A stretch of DNA of 64,000 nucleotides. Origin: JBNAGF01 sp049801055 (GTDB lineage Bacteria > Pseudomonadota > Alphaproteobacteria > Rhodobacterales > Rhodobacteraceae). A model generated the notes under the pieces. That model saw only the letters and a program-made list of their open reading frames with translations. It was not told the origin of the DNA and made no database searches. The stretch covers positions 434,001 through 498,000 of the forward strand of contig NZ_JBNAGF010000001.1 in assembly GCF_049801055.1 (NCBI RefSeq), given 5' to 3'. This document shows, piece after piece, positions 35,028-42,941 of the stretch; position 1 is the first letter of the stretch, and each line of letters opens with the position of its first letter. The translations under genes were made by a program, and so were the position numbers.

Positions 35028-35059
35028 AAAGAAAAACGGGGCGGGTATCGCCCGCCCCG
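35028..35059 (-). terminator. Intrinsic terminator/attenuator between precursor and ycaO
   Basis: In the leftward direction CGGGGCGGG (35059-35051) pairs perfectly with CCCGCCCCG (35045-35037), with a 5-base loop. It is followed at once by TTTTTCTTT and then the ycaO ATG at 35027. It starts 6 bases after the precursor stop. The layout is that of a partial terminator placed after a RiPP precursor gene so that enzymes are made in smaller amounts. It also leaves no room for a Shine-Dalgarno site. Confidence 0.85.
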
Positions 35060-35065
35060 GTCACC

Positions 35066-35305
35066 TCAGCAGCAATACATTGGGTGAATTGTCGCCTTTC
35101 CTTCGGCGATATCCTTTGCATGCTCGTCCGACATGTTGGACGGCTTGTCCGGGAAGCTGAACTTGGCGTCAGGATCCAGCCCAAGGCTTGCAGCATGTTC
35201 GCGCACAGCAGAGCGCGGGTCTTTTTCATAAGCGGCCCGGAAGCCGGGGTCGGACCAGGCTTTTGCGAAAATGCGGCCCCAGTCCTGTTCGGTCAATGCA
35301 GTCAT
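35066..35305 (-). CDS. TOMM precursor peptide with nitrile-hydratase-type leader
   Basis: This 79-residue peptide has a leader that resembles the alpha subunit of nitrile hydratase (NHLP leader family): TEQDWGRIFAKAWSDPGFRAAY, KDPRSAVREHAASLGL. The C-terminal region from about residue 62 (DIAEGKATIHPMYCC) is the likely core. It contains the only two cysteines of the peptide, as the last two residues, plus one threonine. The ATG at 35305 follows AGGGAG. There is no classical double-glycine cleavage site, so the cleavage point is unknown. It lies between the kinase/cyclase gene and ycaO on the same strand, which strongly supports the role. The predicted modification is heterocyclisation of the CC pair. 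Confidence 0.88.
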   Translation of the reverse strand: MTALTEQDWGRIFAKAWSDPGFRAAYEKDPRSAVREHAASLGLDPDAKFSFPDKPSNMSDEHAKDIAEGKATIHPMYCC

Positions 35306-35394
35306 TGTATTCACTCCCTGTTGAAAATGGCGTGTGCCAATTGCGTTCTGCCCGTCAATTGCCCAGAGAAAGTCTTCTTTTTGTTTTTGGCTGG

Positions 35395-35416
35395 TCCCGC
35401 TCACACCTTTGCGGGA
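35395..35416. other. Hairpin upstream of the precursor gene
   Basis: TCCCGC (35395-35400) and GCGGGA (35411-35416) form a 6-base stem around a 10-base loop, 42 bases after the kinase/cyclase stop in the leftward direction. No T-run follows on that strand. The 152-base gap between the kinase/cyclase and the precursor could hold a separate precursor promoter or an mRNA processing site. I could not identify convincing -35 and -10 boxes. Confidence 0.35.
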
Positions 35417-35457
35417 TTTCAAGAGCGTCCATCACGAACCCGTTTCTGTCAAGTGTT

Positions 35458-38400
35458 TCAACTCGCTGCTGGTTGCGAACCTGAATCCAGTTGTCTCATA
35501 CGGCGAGCCGCCTCCTGAAACAGACCCGAAGCCGCAGCGTCGCCGGGATTGTCACGGAGCACGCTGCTGAAACTGACACATGCGTTGACCCAATCGCCGC
35601 CTTCGAACATCCGAACACCCTGCTCAAAGAGTTCCAGTGCTTCGATTTTTGCCAACCGAACCTGTTCGGGTTCGGCATCAACCAGTTCGTGGATCCGCGT
35701 CAGGCTCTGGCGGCCGAGTGTTTCGACCTCACCCAGATACCTGCATTTGTGGGTCGTTCCATGCCGCTTTCCGGTATCATCCAAAGCCTCGTCTGAAATC
35801 AGCACCTTTGCCCCGAAACGCTTGGTCAGTTTCTCCAGCCGGAATGCCACGTTTACCGCATCCGAAAGGGCGTCGATCTGCATTCGATTTCCATCGCCCA
35901 CGACCCCAAACATGATCTCTCCGCAATGGATGGCAATGCCGGCGTTCAGCGGGTCGCCTTCCTGAGGATCCCAGCCCCGCTTTTCCAGCCATCTCTGGAA
36001 CGTGACGGCAGCGCTCATTGCCGTATCCGACCCGTCCGGGAAAAGGGCCAGAACTCCGTCACCCATGTATTTCAGGACAAATCCACCATGTTCGCGGACC
36101 GCCGAAGAGAAACCGCCAAGAAAGGCATTGATCCGGGCGAATGTCTGGCGTGGATCAAGGGTTTCCGCCGCCGAAGAAGACCCTCTCAGGTCTGAGACCA
36201 TGACAGTCATCCGGCTGGCGCGCGCGTCGGTCAGCTGCACTTCTTCGATGCTGGAGCGATTGAAAAGGCGGGCAAGTTCGGCCGGAACAAACCGATCGGC
36301 TGCTTCCAGCAAGTTCGATTGCCGGTCGTAAAGCAACGCGTTGTCCCATGAAATTGCGGCTTGAGCGCAAAGCGCGTCGAGCAGATTCAGGCGCAGGCCA
36401 GAAAAGGCATCAGCGACCCCATCGTTTTCCAGATAGACCAGACCAAGGACCCGGCCGCCATTGATCAGGGGGACAATAGCCAGAGATTTCGGAGCCCTTT
36501 GGGCAAAGAACGGATCACTCGACAGCCGCGTGTCCGAGGCGACGTCGCTGGTCGAAATTGCCTGCTGCGACCTGGTTACTAGCCGCAACGCGGACAGCGG
36601 CGCCATGTCGGACTGGCACAAGCGGGCACTGCCGACATCTGGTTCGCTGGCAAATACCGGCCCCTGATCTCCGGCCTTGAGCTGGGCGATCAGTCGGAAA
36701 TCGCTTCCGTCAGGTGCCACAACCAGTGCCGAGCTGGCTCCGGCTGTTTCTACCACACCGGCAAGCAGGGCGCGCAGCAACTGCGAAACTCGAACCTCCT
36801 GCGAAATCGCGCGTGTGGATTTGAGGAGGGCGCCGAGATCCAGTTGCTCGTCGCGCATCGATAGAGACAAGCTTTCCTGGGCGCCTTCCTTGATCGCCGA
36901 GAAGCGGTCAAGCTCCTCGTGATGGGCAGCGGACAGGTCCGCAACCTTGGCTTCGGCGCCGTAATGGACCCACGCACGCCAAGCATCCCGGATGAAATGG
37001 GCATATCGGCGCTGCCGACCGCGGGCTCTGCTGACTTCGGCGATACGTTCCAGAATCATTGCGGCATCGCGCGTGAACGATTGCTGTGTGGCGTGATCTG
37101 CTGCAGCCTCCATCCCTTCAAGCCACGCCGCGTCATCGCCTTCAGCCAATGCGAGTTCCGCGGATACGACCAGCATGTGATGGCGATAGTTCATCGGTGC
37201 CTGCTCAGCCCAATAGGACGTGAGGGCAGTGCCATGCATAAGGATTGCGTGATCCTCGTCGGACAGGGCGACCCCTTCAGCTGCGGGCACGGCAATCATG
37301 GCAAAATGTGCAAAGAACGCGGGCTGCGCAGGCGTGCTGGTTATGCCGTCCAGAACCGGGTAGGCCATGCGCCCCTGTTGCAGGGCAGCGTCACGCTGCC
37401 CATGGATGTGGGCCAGCAGCATTTGTGCGATATGGAGTTGCGCCATCCCGTTGGCATCATGCCGCTGGCGATAGGTTTCCAGCAGGCTCTCGCCGTCGGT
37501 ATAGGGTCCGGACAGCTTGTCGGGGTGTTCGGGGCGTTGGCGCAGCCCCGAGAGGGTTTGTCGATACAGGCCGATCAGGTCGGGCATGATGCCGATCTTC
37601 AGGTCCTTGCAGAATGCGTCCGCCTGAGCAAAGGCCTCATCGGCCTGCTCCATGCGTTCACCGATCCAGAACAGCTGAAAGGCGTGATCGAAAGAGGCCA
37701 GGCCTGCCATGTTGGTATCGCCACAGGCGACGCCTGCGCGTCGGGCTTCTTCGAGCCCGGCCAGCGTATCACGAATCGGATCCCTGCGGTGACGGACAAA
37801 GGCGTTGAAGATGGTGTCGACCCTCGGGCGCAACCGGTCCAGCTCGTGGGTTTCGATCAAGCCCCGAGCCAGCATCGAAAACCCATAACCCATTTCGACC
37901 TGATTCATGGGTCCGCAGCAAACAAGGCCAAAATCGTTGAAGCCAACGGCCGAGTGTTCGGTGAAGCCGTCAGTGATAGCCCGGGCAGTCAGGCGCGCGG
38001 CGACCACGGCAAACATCAGCGGGTTGACGCTGAAAGAGGGGAACAGGGTCGCATCGAGAACCTGTTGAACTGCGACCCGGGCCGGGTCGGACGCCGCAGG
38101 CAATTCGGACAGTGTGTCGATGCCTCGTCCGCCAAGAGCGGCAAAGATGCCGCCGACCTCGGCTTCGATCTCGGCCGGGCCGGGCGTGTCGGGCAGGGGG
38201 TCTTCCAGTTCTGCCAGCGCAGAGCGCCCGATTTCGATGGCCTGATGGGACCGGTTCTGGCCGACCTGCGAAAACAATCGCAGTGCATGGATGCCGGCGC
38301 GGGCTTTGGGCTCTGGGCAATGGTCAAGGAAGGTCTCGAAATGTCCATCGGCATTCTCGAACGCGCCGACCAGCATGGCTGCGGCACCGGCCCCACCTGT

Positions 38401-40737
38401 TATTTCCAGCGCGCCGCCCGGATCGGCTGCCCAGTCGGTCTCGTCCAAAAGCGCGACGGCCGAGGAAAAATGCTCGTGGCTGCGGCGCAGGTCGCCGGCT
38501 GCCAGCGCAGTGCCGCCTGCTGCGGCGTTGAGGTTGCGGGTCATCGAACGCGTGTCGGGATCGGCCTCGGAAGTCAGGGCGCTGGACAGGTGGCGCGCGA
38601 TATCAAAAAGGATTTCGCCCTTGGGTTCACCACCCGCTTGGTGAAGCAAGTCCTGCGCCAACCGACCGTGGGCGGCCTGACGCACCTCGTGCGGTGCCAA
38701 TTCCCGCGCCGCATTCCACACTCTTTCATGCACGAATCGCAGGCCCGGATTTTTCTTGCCGTCCCCGGAGGAAAACACCGGCACCAGCCAGCCCATCGCA
38801 ACTGCCCGTTCCAACGCGTCGGACAATCCACCTGGCTCGACACCAGATGCGGCCTCAGCCTGAGCCATCGTGAACGTGCGGCCAACGCAGGCCGTTGCAC
38901 CAATCGCGGCCCGTTCGAGTTCCGTCAGGGACTGCCCGCGGGACAGCAGAAGGTCTACGACGTTTTCGCCTGCGTCACCGGCCCTGATTGCGACAAGATC
39001 CCATTGCCACTCACCCTTTTGGGGATCGAAGCGGATGATATCCTGATCTACCAGAGCCCCAAGAAACTGGCCGACCGAAAGGGGCACGCCGCCCACTTTA
39101 GAAACAAGAGCCTGAGCGAGCGGAAGGGTTTGACGGTTCGGTTGGCGGAAAGTTTCCGACAGGATTTCGGCAACCGCTTCGGCGGAAAGTTCGCCGAGCC
39201 GCAAAGTCTGATCGGCGATGATCACGGAGGGTGCGGCCCCGGTAGCCTGTGCATCGGCGTCCGCCTCGGGCATCCGTTCCCGGCGGGTCAGCAGCAACAG
39301 CAGATGCTCTGGTCCCTCCGGCCGGGGTAAGCCATTCAGCAGGTTGAGGGTTCCGAAATCGGCGGCATGGACGTCCTCGGCCACCAGCACCAGTGGATGG
39401 GCCTGTGATGCCCCCAACCGCAGAAAGCGACGTAGTGCCAAACCCAGCCGTTCGGCATTTTCGCGGGGCTGCAACTGGGTGGCAGGCGCGCTTTCACCGA
39501 CAAGCGCGGCAAGCTCCGGCCCCAGTCCTGCAAGAACCGAGAGCATTTCGCCCATGCCGTCGCGCAGGATCCGGCTCCAATCTTCGAGTGCGCCATAGCG
39601 ACCGGTCAGCAATAGCTCGGCCAGCGCCGAAGCAGCCTCGATCAAGCCGCCTTCGGCATCGCCGTGGGCGTCAGCGTCAACATTGCAGACCACGAACAAC
39701 CCGTCGCTCCGGTCAACATAGCTGCGCAGGGATTCCACCAGGGTCGATTTTCCAACGCCGGCGCGACCTGAGATTTCAAGCGTCATCCCGGAAGGTTTGC
39801 CTGTTCGAATCGCATCGAAGGCAAGCCGAAGTTTTTCGCGCTCGGCGTCGCGACCGCGTTGTGTCATCGAGACAGAGAGCCTGCGCGGTATGTCGGACGC
39901 GCCCAATTCATACGCTTCGGGAATCGGGGCGCCTTCGACCAGCGCAAGGCAGTATTCGAGGTCTGCCAACAAACCCGACACTGTCTGGTAACGCTGTTCG
40001 GGTTGTTTGGCCATCAGGCGGTTCACCACCGATACAAGCGCGTCCGGAACCGTCGGCAACAGGTCCCGCAGAGGCCGTGGTTGCAGGGCCAGATGTGCAT
40101 AGACCTTCTGCAGCAGATCGCCGGGCGGGAAGGGCAGTTCGCCGGTCAGCATCTCGAAGAGCATGATGCCAAGCGAGTAGAGATCCGCCCGGTGATCTGC
40201 GCCCAACGACAGTCGACCCGTCATTTCCGGAGCGATGTAGTCCGGCGACCCTCGCAGGCCTTTGCCCTCGCGCGGTGGCAGGCCGCCGCGCTCGGAAAAT
40301 CCAAAGTCGATCAGAACCACGTCGTTTGGTGTCTCGCCCACCAGCACGTTATGCGGATTGATGTCTCCGTGCATGATCCCGGCCTCGTGCACTGCCTCGA
40401 GCGCACGGGCAAGAGCGATACAGATGCGCAAGGCCTCCGCCATGCTGGGCGGGTTCTGCGAGATCCGTTCACCTAGGATCTGGCCGCCATGATCCTGAAG
40501 GACAAGTGCTGGGCAGTTGTTGTCCCATGTCAGTTCCAACGCCTTGACCACGCGCGGCGAGTCGATCTCGCGGATCAGGCGGTATTCTCGTCGCAATGCT
40601 TCGACCATGTCAGGAGACACGGCTTCGCGCTGCAGGATTTTAAGGATGACCGACTGATCCCCTTGCTTTCCGCGACGCGTTACAACCGGCCCGCGTTTCT
40701 TGAGAGTCTCGGACAGGGTGTATGTGGCAAATTTCAT
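35458..40737 (-). CDS. TOMM-system Ser/Thr kinase-ATPase-GAF-nucleotidyl cyclase fusion
   Basis: This single 1759-residue protein has an N-terminal Ser/Thr kinase (Lys33 in VILKIL, catalytic loop HGDINPHN at 123-130, DFG 144-146, APE 169-171). An AAA/STAND ATPase with Walker A GRAGVGKS (324-331) follows, then a long helical, TPR-like region at about 620-1250 and a GAF-like domain at about 1320-1480. A class III nucleotidyl cyclase lies at about 1505-1690 (metal Asp in SDLRGS near 1515, KYMGDGVLALF), with a C-terminal TPR-like helix pair. The kinase lacks the usual HRD arginine. The arrangement matches the family named TOMM system kinase/cyclase fusion protein. No transmembrane segment is visible. 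It probably senses a signal and regulates peptide production, but the substrate and signal are unknown. The ATG at 40737 follows AGGGAAACG. Confidence 0.85.
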   Translation of the reverse strand: MKFATYTLSETLKKRGPVVTRRGKQGDQSVILKILQREAVSPDMVEALRREYRLIREIDSPRVVKALELTWDNNCPALVLQDHGGQILGERISQNPPSMAEALRICIALARALEAVHEAGIMHGDINPHNVLVGETPNDVVLIDFGFSERGGLPPREGKGLRGSPDYIAPEMTGRLSLGADHRADLYSLGIMLFEMLTGELPFPPGDLLQKVYAHLALQPRPLRDLLPTVPDALVSVVNRLMAKQPEQRYQTVSGLLADLEYCLALVEGAPIPEAYELGASDIPRRLSVSMTQRGRDAEREKLRLAFDAIRTGKPSGMTLEISGRAGVGKSTLVESLRSYVDRSDGLFVVCNVDADAHGDAEGGLIEAASALAELLLTGRYGALEDWSRILRDGMGEMLSVLAGLGPELAALVGESAPATQLQPRENAERLGLALRRFLRLGASQAHPLVLVAEDVHAADFGTLNLLNGLPRPEGPEHLLLLLTRRERMPEADADAQATGAAPSVIIADQTLRLGELSAEAVAEILSETFRQPNRQTLPLAQALVSKVGGVPLSVGQFLGALVDQDIIRFDPQKGEWQWDLVAIRAGDAGENVVDLLLSRGQSLTELERAAIGATACVGRTFTMAQAEAASGVEPGGLSDALERAVAMGWLVPVFSSGDGKKNPGLRFVHERVWNAARELAPHEVRQAAHGRLAQDLLHQAGGEPKGEILFDIARHLSSALTSEADPDTRSMTRNLNAAAGGTALAAGDLRRSHEHFSSAVALLDETDWAADPGGALEITGGAGAAAMLVGAFENADGHFETFLDHCPEPKARAGIHALRLFSQVGQNRSHQAIEIGRSALAELEDPLPDTPGPAEIEAEVGGIFAALGGRGIDTLSELPAASDPARVAVQQVLDATLFPSFSVNPLMFAVVAARLTARAITDGFTEHSAVGFNDFGLVCCGPMNQVEMGYGFSMLARGLIETHELDRLRPRVDTIFNAFVRHRRDPIRDTLAGLEEARRAGVACGDTNMAGLASFDHAFQLFWIGERMEQADEAFAQADAFCKDLKIGIMPDLIGLYRQTLSGLRQRPEHPDKLSGPYTDGESLLETYRQRHDANGMAQLHIAQMLLAHIHGQRDAALQQGRMAYPVLDGITSTPAQPAFFAHFAMIAVPAAEGVALSDEDHAILMHGTALTSYWAEQAPMNYRHHMLVVSAELALAEGDDAAWLEGMEAAADHATQQSFTRDAAMILERIAEVSRARGRQRRYAHFIRDAWRAWVHYGAEAKVADLSAAHHEELDRFSAIKEGAQESLSLSMRDEQLDLGALLKSTRAISQEVRVSQLLRALLAGVVETAGASSALVVAPDGSDFRLIAQLKAGDQGPVFASEPDVGSARLCQSDMAPLSALRLVTRSQQAISTSDVASDTRLSSDPFFAQRAPKSLAIVPLINGGRVLGLVYLENDGVADAFSGLRLNLLDALCAQAAISWDNALLYDRQSNLLEAADRFVPAELARLFNRSSIEEVQLTDARASRMTVMVSDLRGSSSAAETLDPRQTFARINAFLGGFSSAVREHGGFVLKYMGDGVLALFPDGSDTAMSAAVTFQRWLEKRGWDPQEGDPLNAGIAIHCGEIMFGVVGDGNRMQIDALSDAVNVAFRLEKLTKRFGAKVLISDEALDDTGKRHGTTHKCRYLGEVETLGRQSLTRIHELVDAEPEQVRLAKIEALELFEQGVRMFEGGDWVNACVSFSSVLRDNPGDAAASGLFQEAARRMRQLDSGSQPAAS

Positions 40738-40818
40738 CGTTTCCCTAAAATGCACCGCCGGTGTGGTCAGCTCGCATCCCTGTTTTAAGTTCTTCCTGCG
40801 TCGCCCAAACCCTGAGTT

Positions 40819-41985
40819 TCAGGACAACCCGACCAAGGCGGAAATCAGTTTGTCGGCACGCGGCACTCCCCATCCGGTGCATGCATCAAACCCGTGTTCC
40901 GCTTCGTAGCCGGGGCCGTCGGGCGCAACCTTGTTGTTACCAATACGAATAGACTCGAACACGTCACCCTTGTTCCTTGCTACATCATACAAACGTGAAT
41001 TGAGAAAACCCAAGCGTTTCTTGCCCTTGCGAACGCGCATCTGGTTGGCCATCGTGATCAGGGCCGCGTAAAACGGTGCGACCGCGCTGGTGCCACCGAA
41101 GTATTTCTTTGGCGCTCCCGGGATCTCGAAATCCCAATCCTGCATTGCTGCAAGAGCTGAGACATCCGGCAGGATCCGCCCGGTGCCTCCTGCTTGATTG
41201 GCTGAGGTGACTTTCAATTGGGCCTGCCAGTCTGGCAGATCGAATTGTTCGCTGACCCCACCGCCTGTGGCTAGGCCGCCAGTGGCGGTGTTGTTCCAGA
41301 CAATTTCCTGCCGCTTGCCACTTGCTTCAACCAACTCCGTTCCGCCACATGCCAACACGTTTGGGCTGGAGGCGGGGAACATGCAGTTTGCCCTGCTGTT
41401 TGGTGTGTTTTCGGGGCGCATTGTCTTGCCGTCGATCAGTCCGACCGCCCCAAAGTCTCCGGCTGCCGCGCAAACGGTGATGCCGGCACCGGTAGCGGCG
41501 GCCAGCGCGTCCTCGACCTTGCGGATCGTGCCGGAGGAGACATCCTTTTCTGCCGCGCCCCAGGAAATCGAAATCACGTGGACCTCATCTTTGACCGCCT
41601 GCGAAATCGCGTTCGCCATCGCGCTGTAATTGAGCGCGCATCGATAAAGTCTCAGCGTTGCCGCCGGGCAGAGTGTGCCGATTATCTCGAGATCGATATG
41701 GGTTTCGATTGCTGCCGGGCTGAGACCCGGCTGAGCAGGGCTGTGATCGTCCACGATCACCAGTTCCGGCATGGGCACGCCGAGCTTTTCGAAATCCTTT
41801 CTCAGCTCGTCCGGGTCCACGATCTCGCCAAGATCTATGATCGCCACGATCTCGCCGGTCCCTTCGAGATCACGAGGCGTGTGGTAATGATCGGCCATGT
41901 CACGGGGTTTCCAACCCGGGCGGATTTCCTTGGGAGTCATTGCGCGTTTCCCTCTTGGTTTCCGACCTTTACCAGCAGGCCGCAT
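40819..41985 (-). CDS. S53 (sedolisin) family serine-carboxyl peptidase
   Basis: This 388-residue protein is of the sedolisin family. The catalytic Glu and Asp are placed in PAAIETHIDLEIIG, the oxyanion Asp in AAAGDFGAVG and the nucleophile in GGTSAVAPFYAAL. The conserved VISISWGAAE and the C-terminal calcium-site region DACTGWGVP are also present. There is no signal peptide and no long pro-domain, so it looks cytoplasmic and already mature, unlike most secreted S53 enzymes. The start at 41985 has GAGGG five bases upstream. The ATG at 41940, also with GAGGG, is the alternative. It is the first gene of the TOMM operon, 81 bases ahead of the kinase/cyclase gene, so a role in removing the leader is plausible but unproven. 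Confidence 0.82.
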   Translation of the reverse strand: MRPAGKGRKPRGKRAMTPKEIRPGWKPRDMADHYHTPRDLEGTGEIVAIIDLGEIVDPDELRKDFEKLGVPMPELVIVDDHSPAQPGLSPAAIETHIDLEIIGTLCPAATLRLYRCALNYSAMANAISQAVKDEVHVISISWGAAEKDVSSGTIRKVEDALAAATGAGITVCAAAGDFGAVGLIDGKTMRPENTPNSRANCMFPASSPNVLACGGTELVEASGKRQEIVWNNTATGGLATGGGVSEQFDLPDWQAQLKVTSANQAGGTGRILPDVSALAAMQDWDFEIPGAPKKYFGGTSAVAPFYAALITMANQMRVRKGKKRLGFLNSRLYDVARNKGDVFESIRIGNNKVAPDGPGYEAEHGFDACTGWGVPRADKLISALVGLS

Positions 41986-42076
41986 GATTGCCCTCGCTGT
42001 CAAGGTCACGATCTTCGCCGCGCAGGTTGATCCCTTGGTGTCGAGGCAATGCCCTGCGCAAGAGGTTTGAACTCTG

Positions 42077-42096
42077 CAAGCGCAGGGCCGCGCTTG
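42077..42096. promoter_or_regulatory. Inverted repeat in the TOMM-operon / methyltransferase divergent gap
   Basis: CAAGCGC (42077-42083) and GCGCTTG (42090-42096) form a perfect 7-base repeat around a 6-base spacer in the 206-base gap between the S53 protease and the methyltransferase genes. It may be an operator or a structured leader. The regulator is unknown. Confidence 0.35.
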
Positions 42097-42133
42097 ATGC
42101 GCAGGCCCTGATGTAAATGATCGCACCCCGTTG

Positions 42134-42146
42134 CCGGTGGCACCGG
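42134..42146. promoter_or_regulatory. Palindrome upstream of the methyltransferase gene
   Basis: CCGGTG-G-CACCGG is a perfect 13-base palindrome about 45 bases upstream of the methyltransferase ATG. It could be an operator or a short hairpin in the leader. No matching second copy was noticed in the window. Confidence 0.3.
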
Positions 42147-42191
42147 GATGTGGCACAAGCCATCGCAACACACAGGCAGAAGAGTGACGCA

Positions 42192-42845
42192 ATGACAGAT
42201 TTCGCCGAACGCCGCCGCATGATGGTCGACACGCAGGTCAGGCCGTCGGATGTGACTAAATTCCCCATCATTGACGCGATGCTGACAGTTCCGCGGGAAC
42301 GTTTTGTGCCGGACGGCCAACGCGAGGCAGCCTATGTCGGTGAAAATGTCGAACTCAGCGAAGGCCGCGTTGTTCTCGAGCCGCGTACTCTGGCAAAAAT
42401 GCTGGACGCGTTGAATGTGTCCAACTCGGAGCTGGTGATGGATATCGGCTGCGCCTACGGCTACTCCTCGGCGGTCGTCGCTCGCATGGCGCAGGCGGTC
42501 GTTGCGGTGGAGGAAGACGAAACACTTGCTGCCGAAGCACAGGATCTGCTTTCCGAAGCCGGTGCCGATAACGTGATCCTGCATACCGGGCCGCTGTCGG
42601 AAGGTGCCGAGGAACACGGCCCATATGACGTGATTATCGTGCAGGGCGGTGTTGGCACTGTACCGGATCAGATCCTTGCGCAGCTCAAAGACGGTGGCCG
42701 GATTGCCTGCCTGTTCGTCGAGGACGCGCTGGGCACAGTGCGGATCGGGTACAAGTCCGCAGGGGTGGTTTCGTGGCGGTTCGAGTTCAATGCCGGCGCT
42801 CCGGTCTTGCCGGGATTCGAACAAGTTATGGCATTTGCGCTATAG
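42192..42845 (+). CDS. Protein-L-isoaspartate O-methyltransferase-family protein
   Basis: This 217-residue SAM-dependent methyltransferase resembles isoaspartyl repair enzymes. Recognisable segments are RRRMMVDTQVRPSDV, AMLTVPRERFVPDG, and the SAM-binding VMDIGCAYGYSSAVVARMA, whose Gly-rich loop is degenerate (GCAYGYSS instead of GTGSGYQ). The post-motif VVAVEED and VIIVQGGVGTVPDQIL are present. In Rhodobacterales this gene commonly precedes a tolC-like gene, as here. Because the loop differs from true Pcm, its real substrate is uncertain. Confidence 0.8.
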   Translation: MTDFAERRRMMVDTQVRPSDVTKFPIIDAMLTVPRERFVPDGQREAAYVGENVELSEGRVVLEPRTLAKMLDALNVSNSELVMDIGCAYGYSSAVVARMAQAVVAVEEDETLAAEAQDLLSEAGADNVILHTGPLSEGAEEHGPYDVIIVQGGVGTVPDQILAQLKDGGRIACLFVEDALGTVRIGYKSAGVVSWRFEFNAGAPVLPGFEQVMAFAL

Positions 42846-42941
42846 CTGGCGGACAAAAAATGACCCGGCATTGCTTGAGGCAATGAAAGCGGGCAGTATG
42901 CCGCAAAACAATAGAGCCAAGAGAGCAGTGGAGATACAGGT

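Noticed and set aside
36919..39330. An 803-codon rightward open frame
   Set aside because: It lies wholly antisense to the kinase/cyclase gene, whose domains are unmistakable. The composition is the mirror of a high-GC gene and no motif is seen.
42192..42845. The isoaspartyl-methyltransferase-like gene as a RiPP-modifying enzyme of the TOMM operon
   Set aside because: It is on the opposite strand with its own upstream region, and it is paired with tolC in a gene order that I recall as common in Rhodobacterales without TOMM genes.
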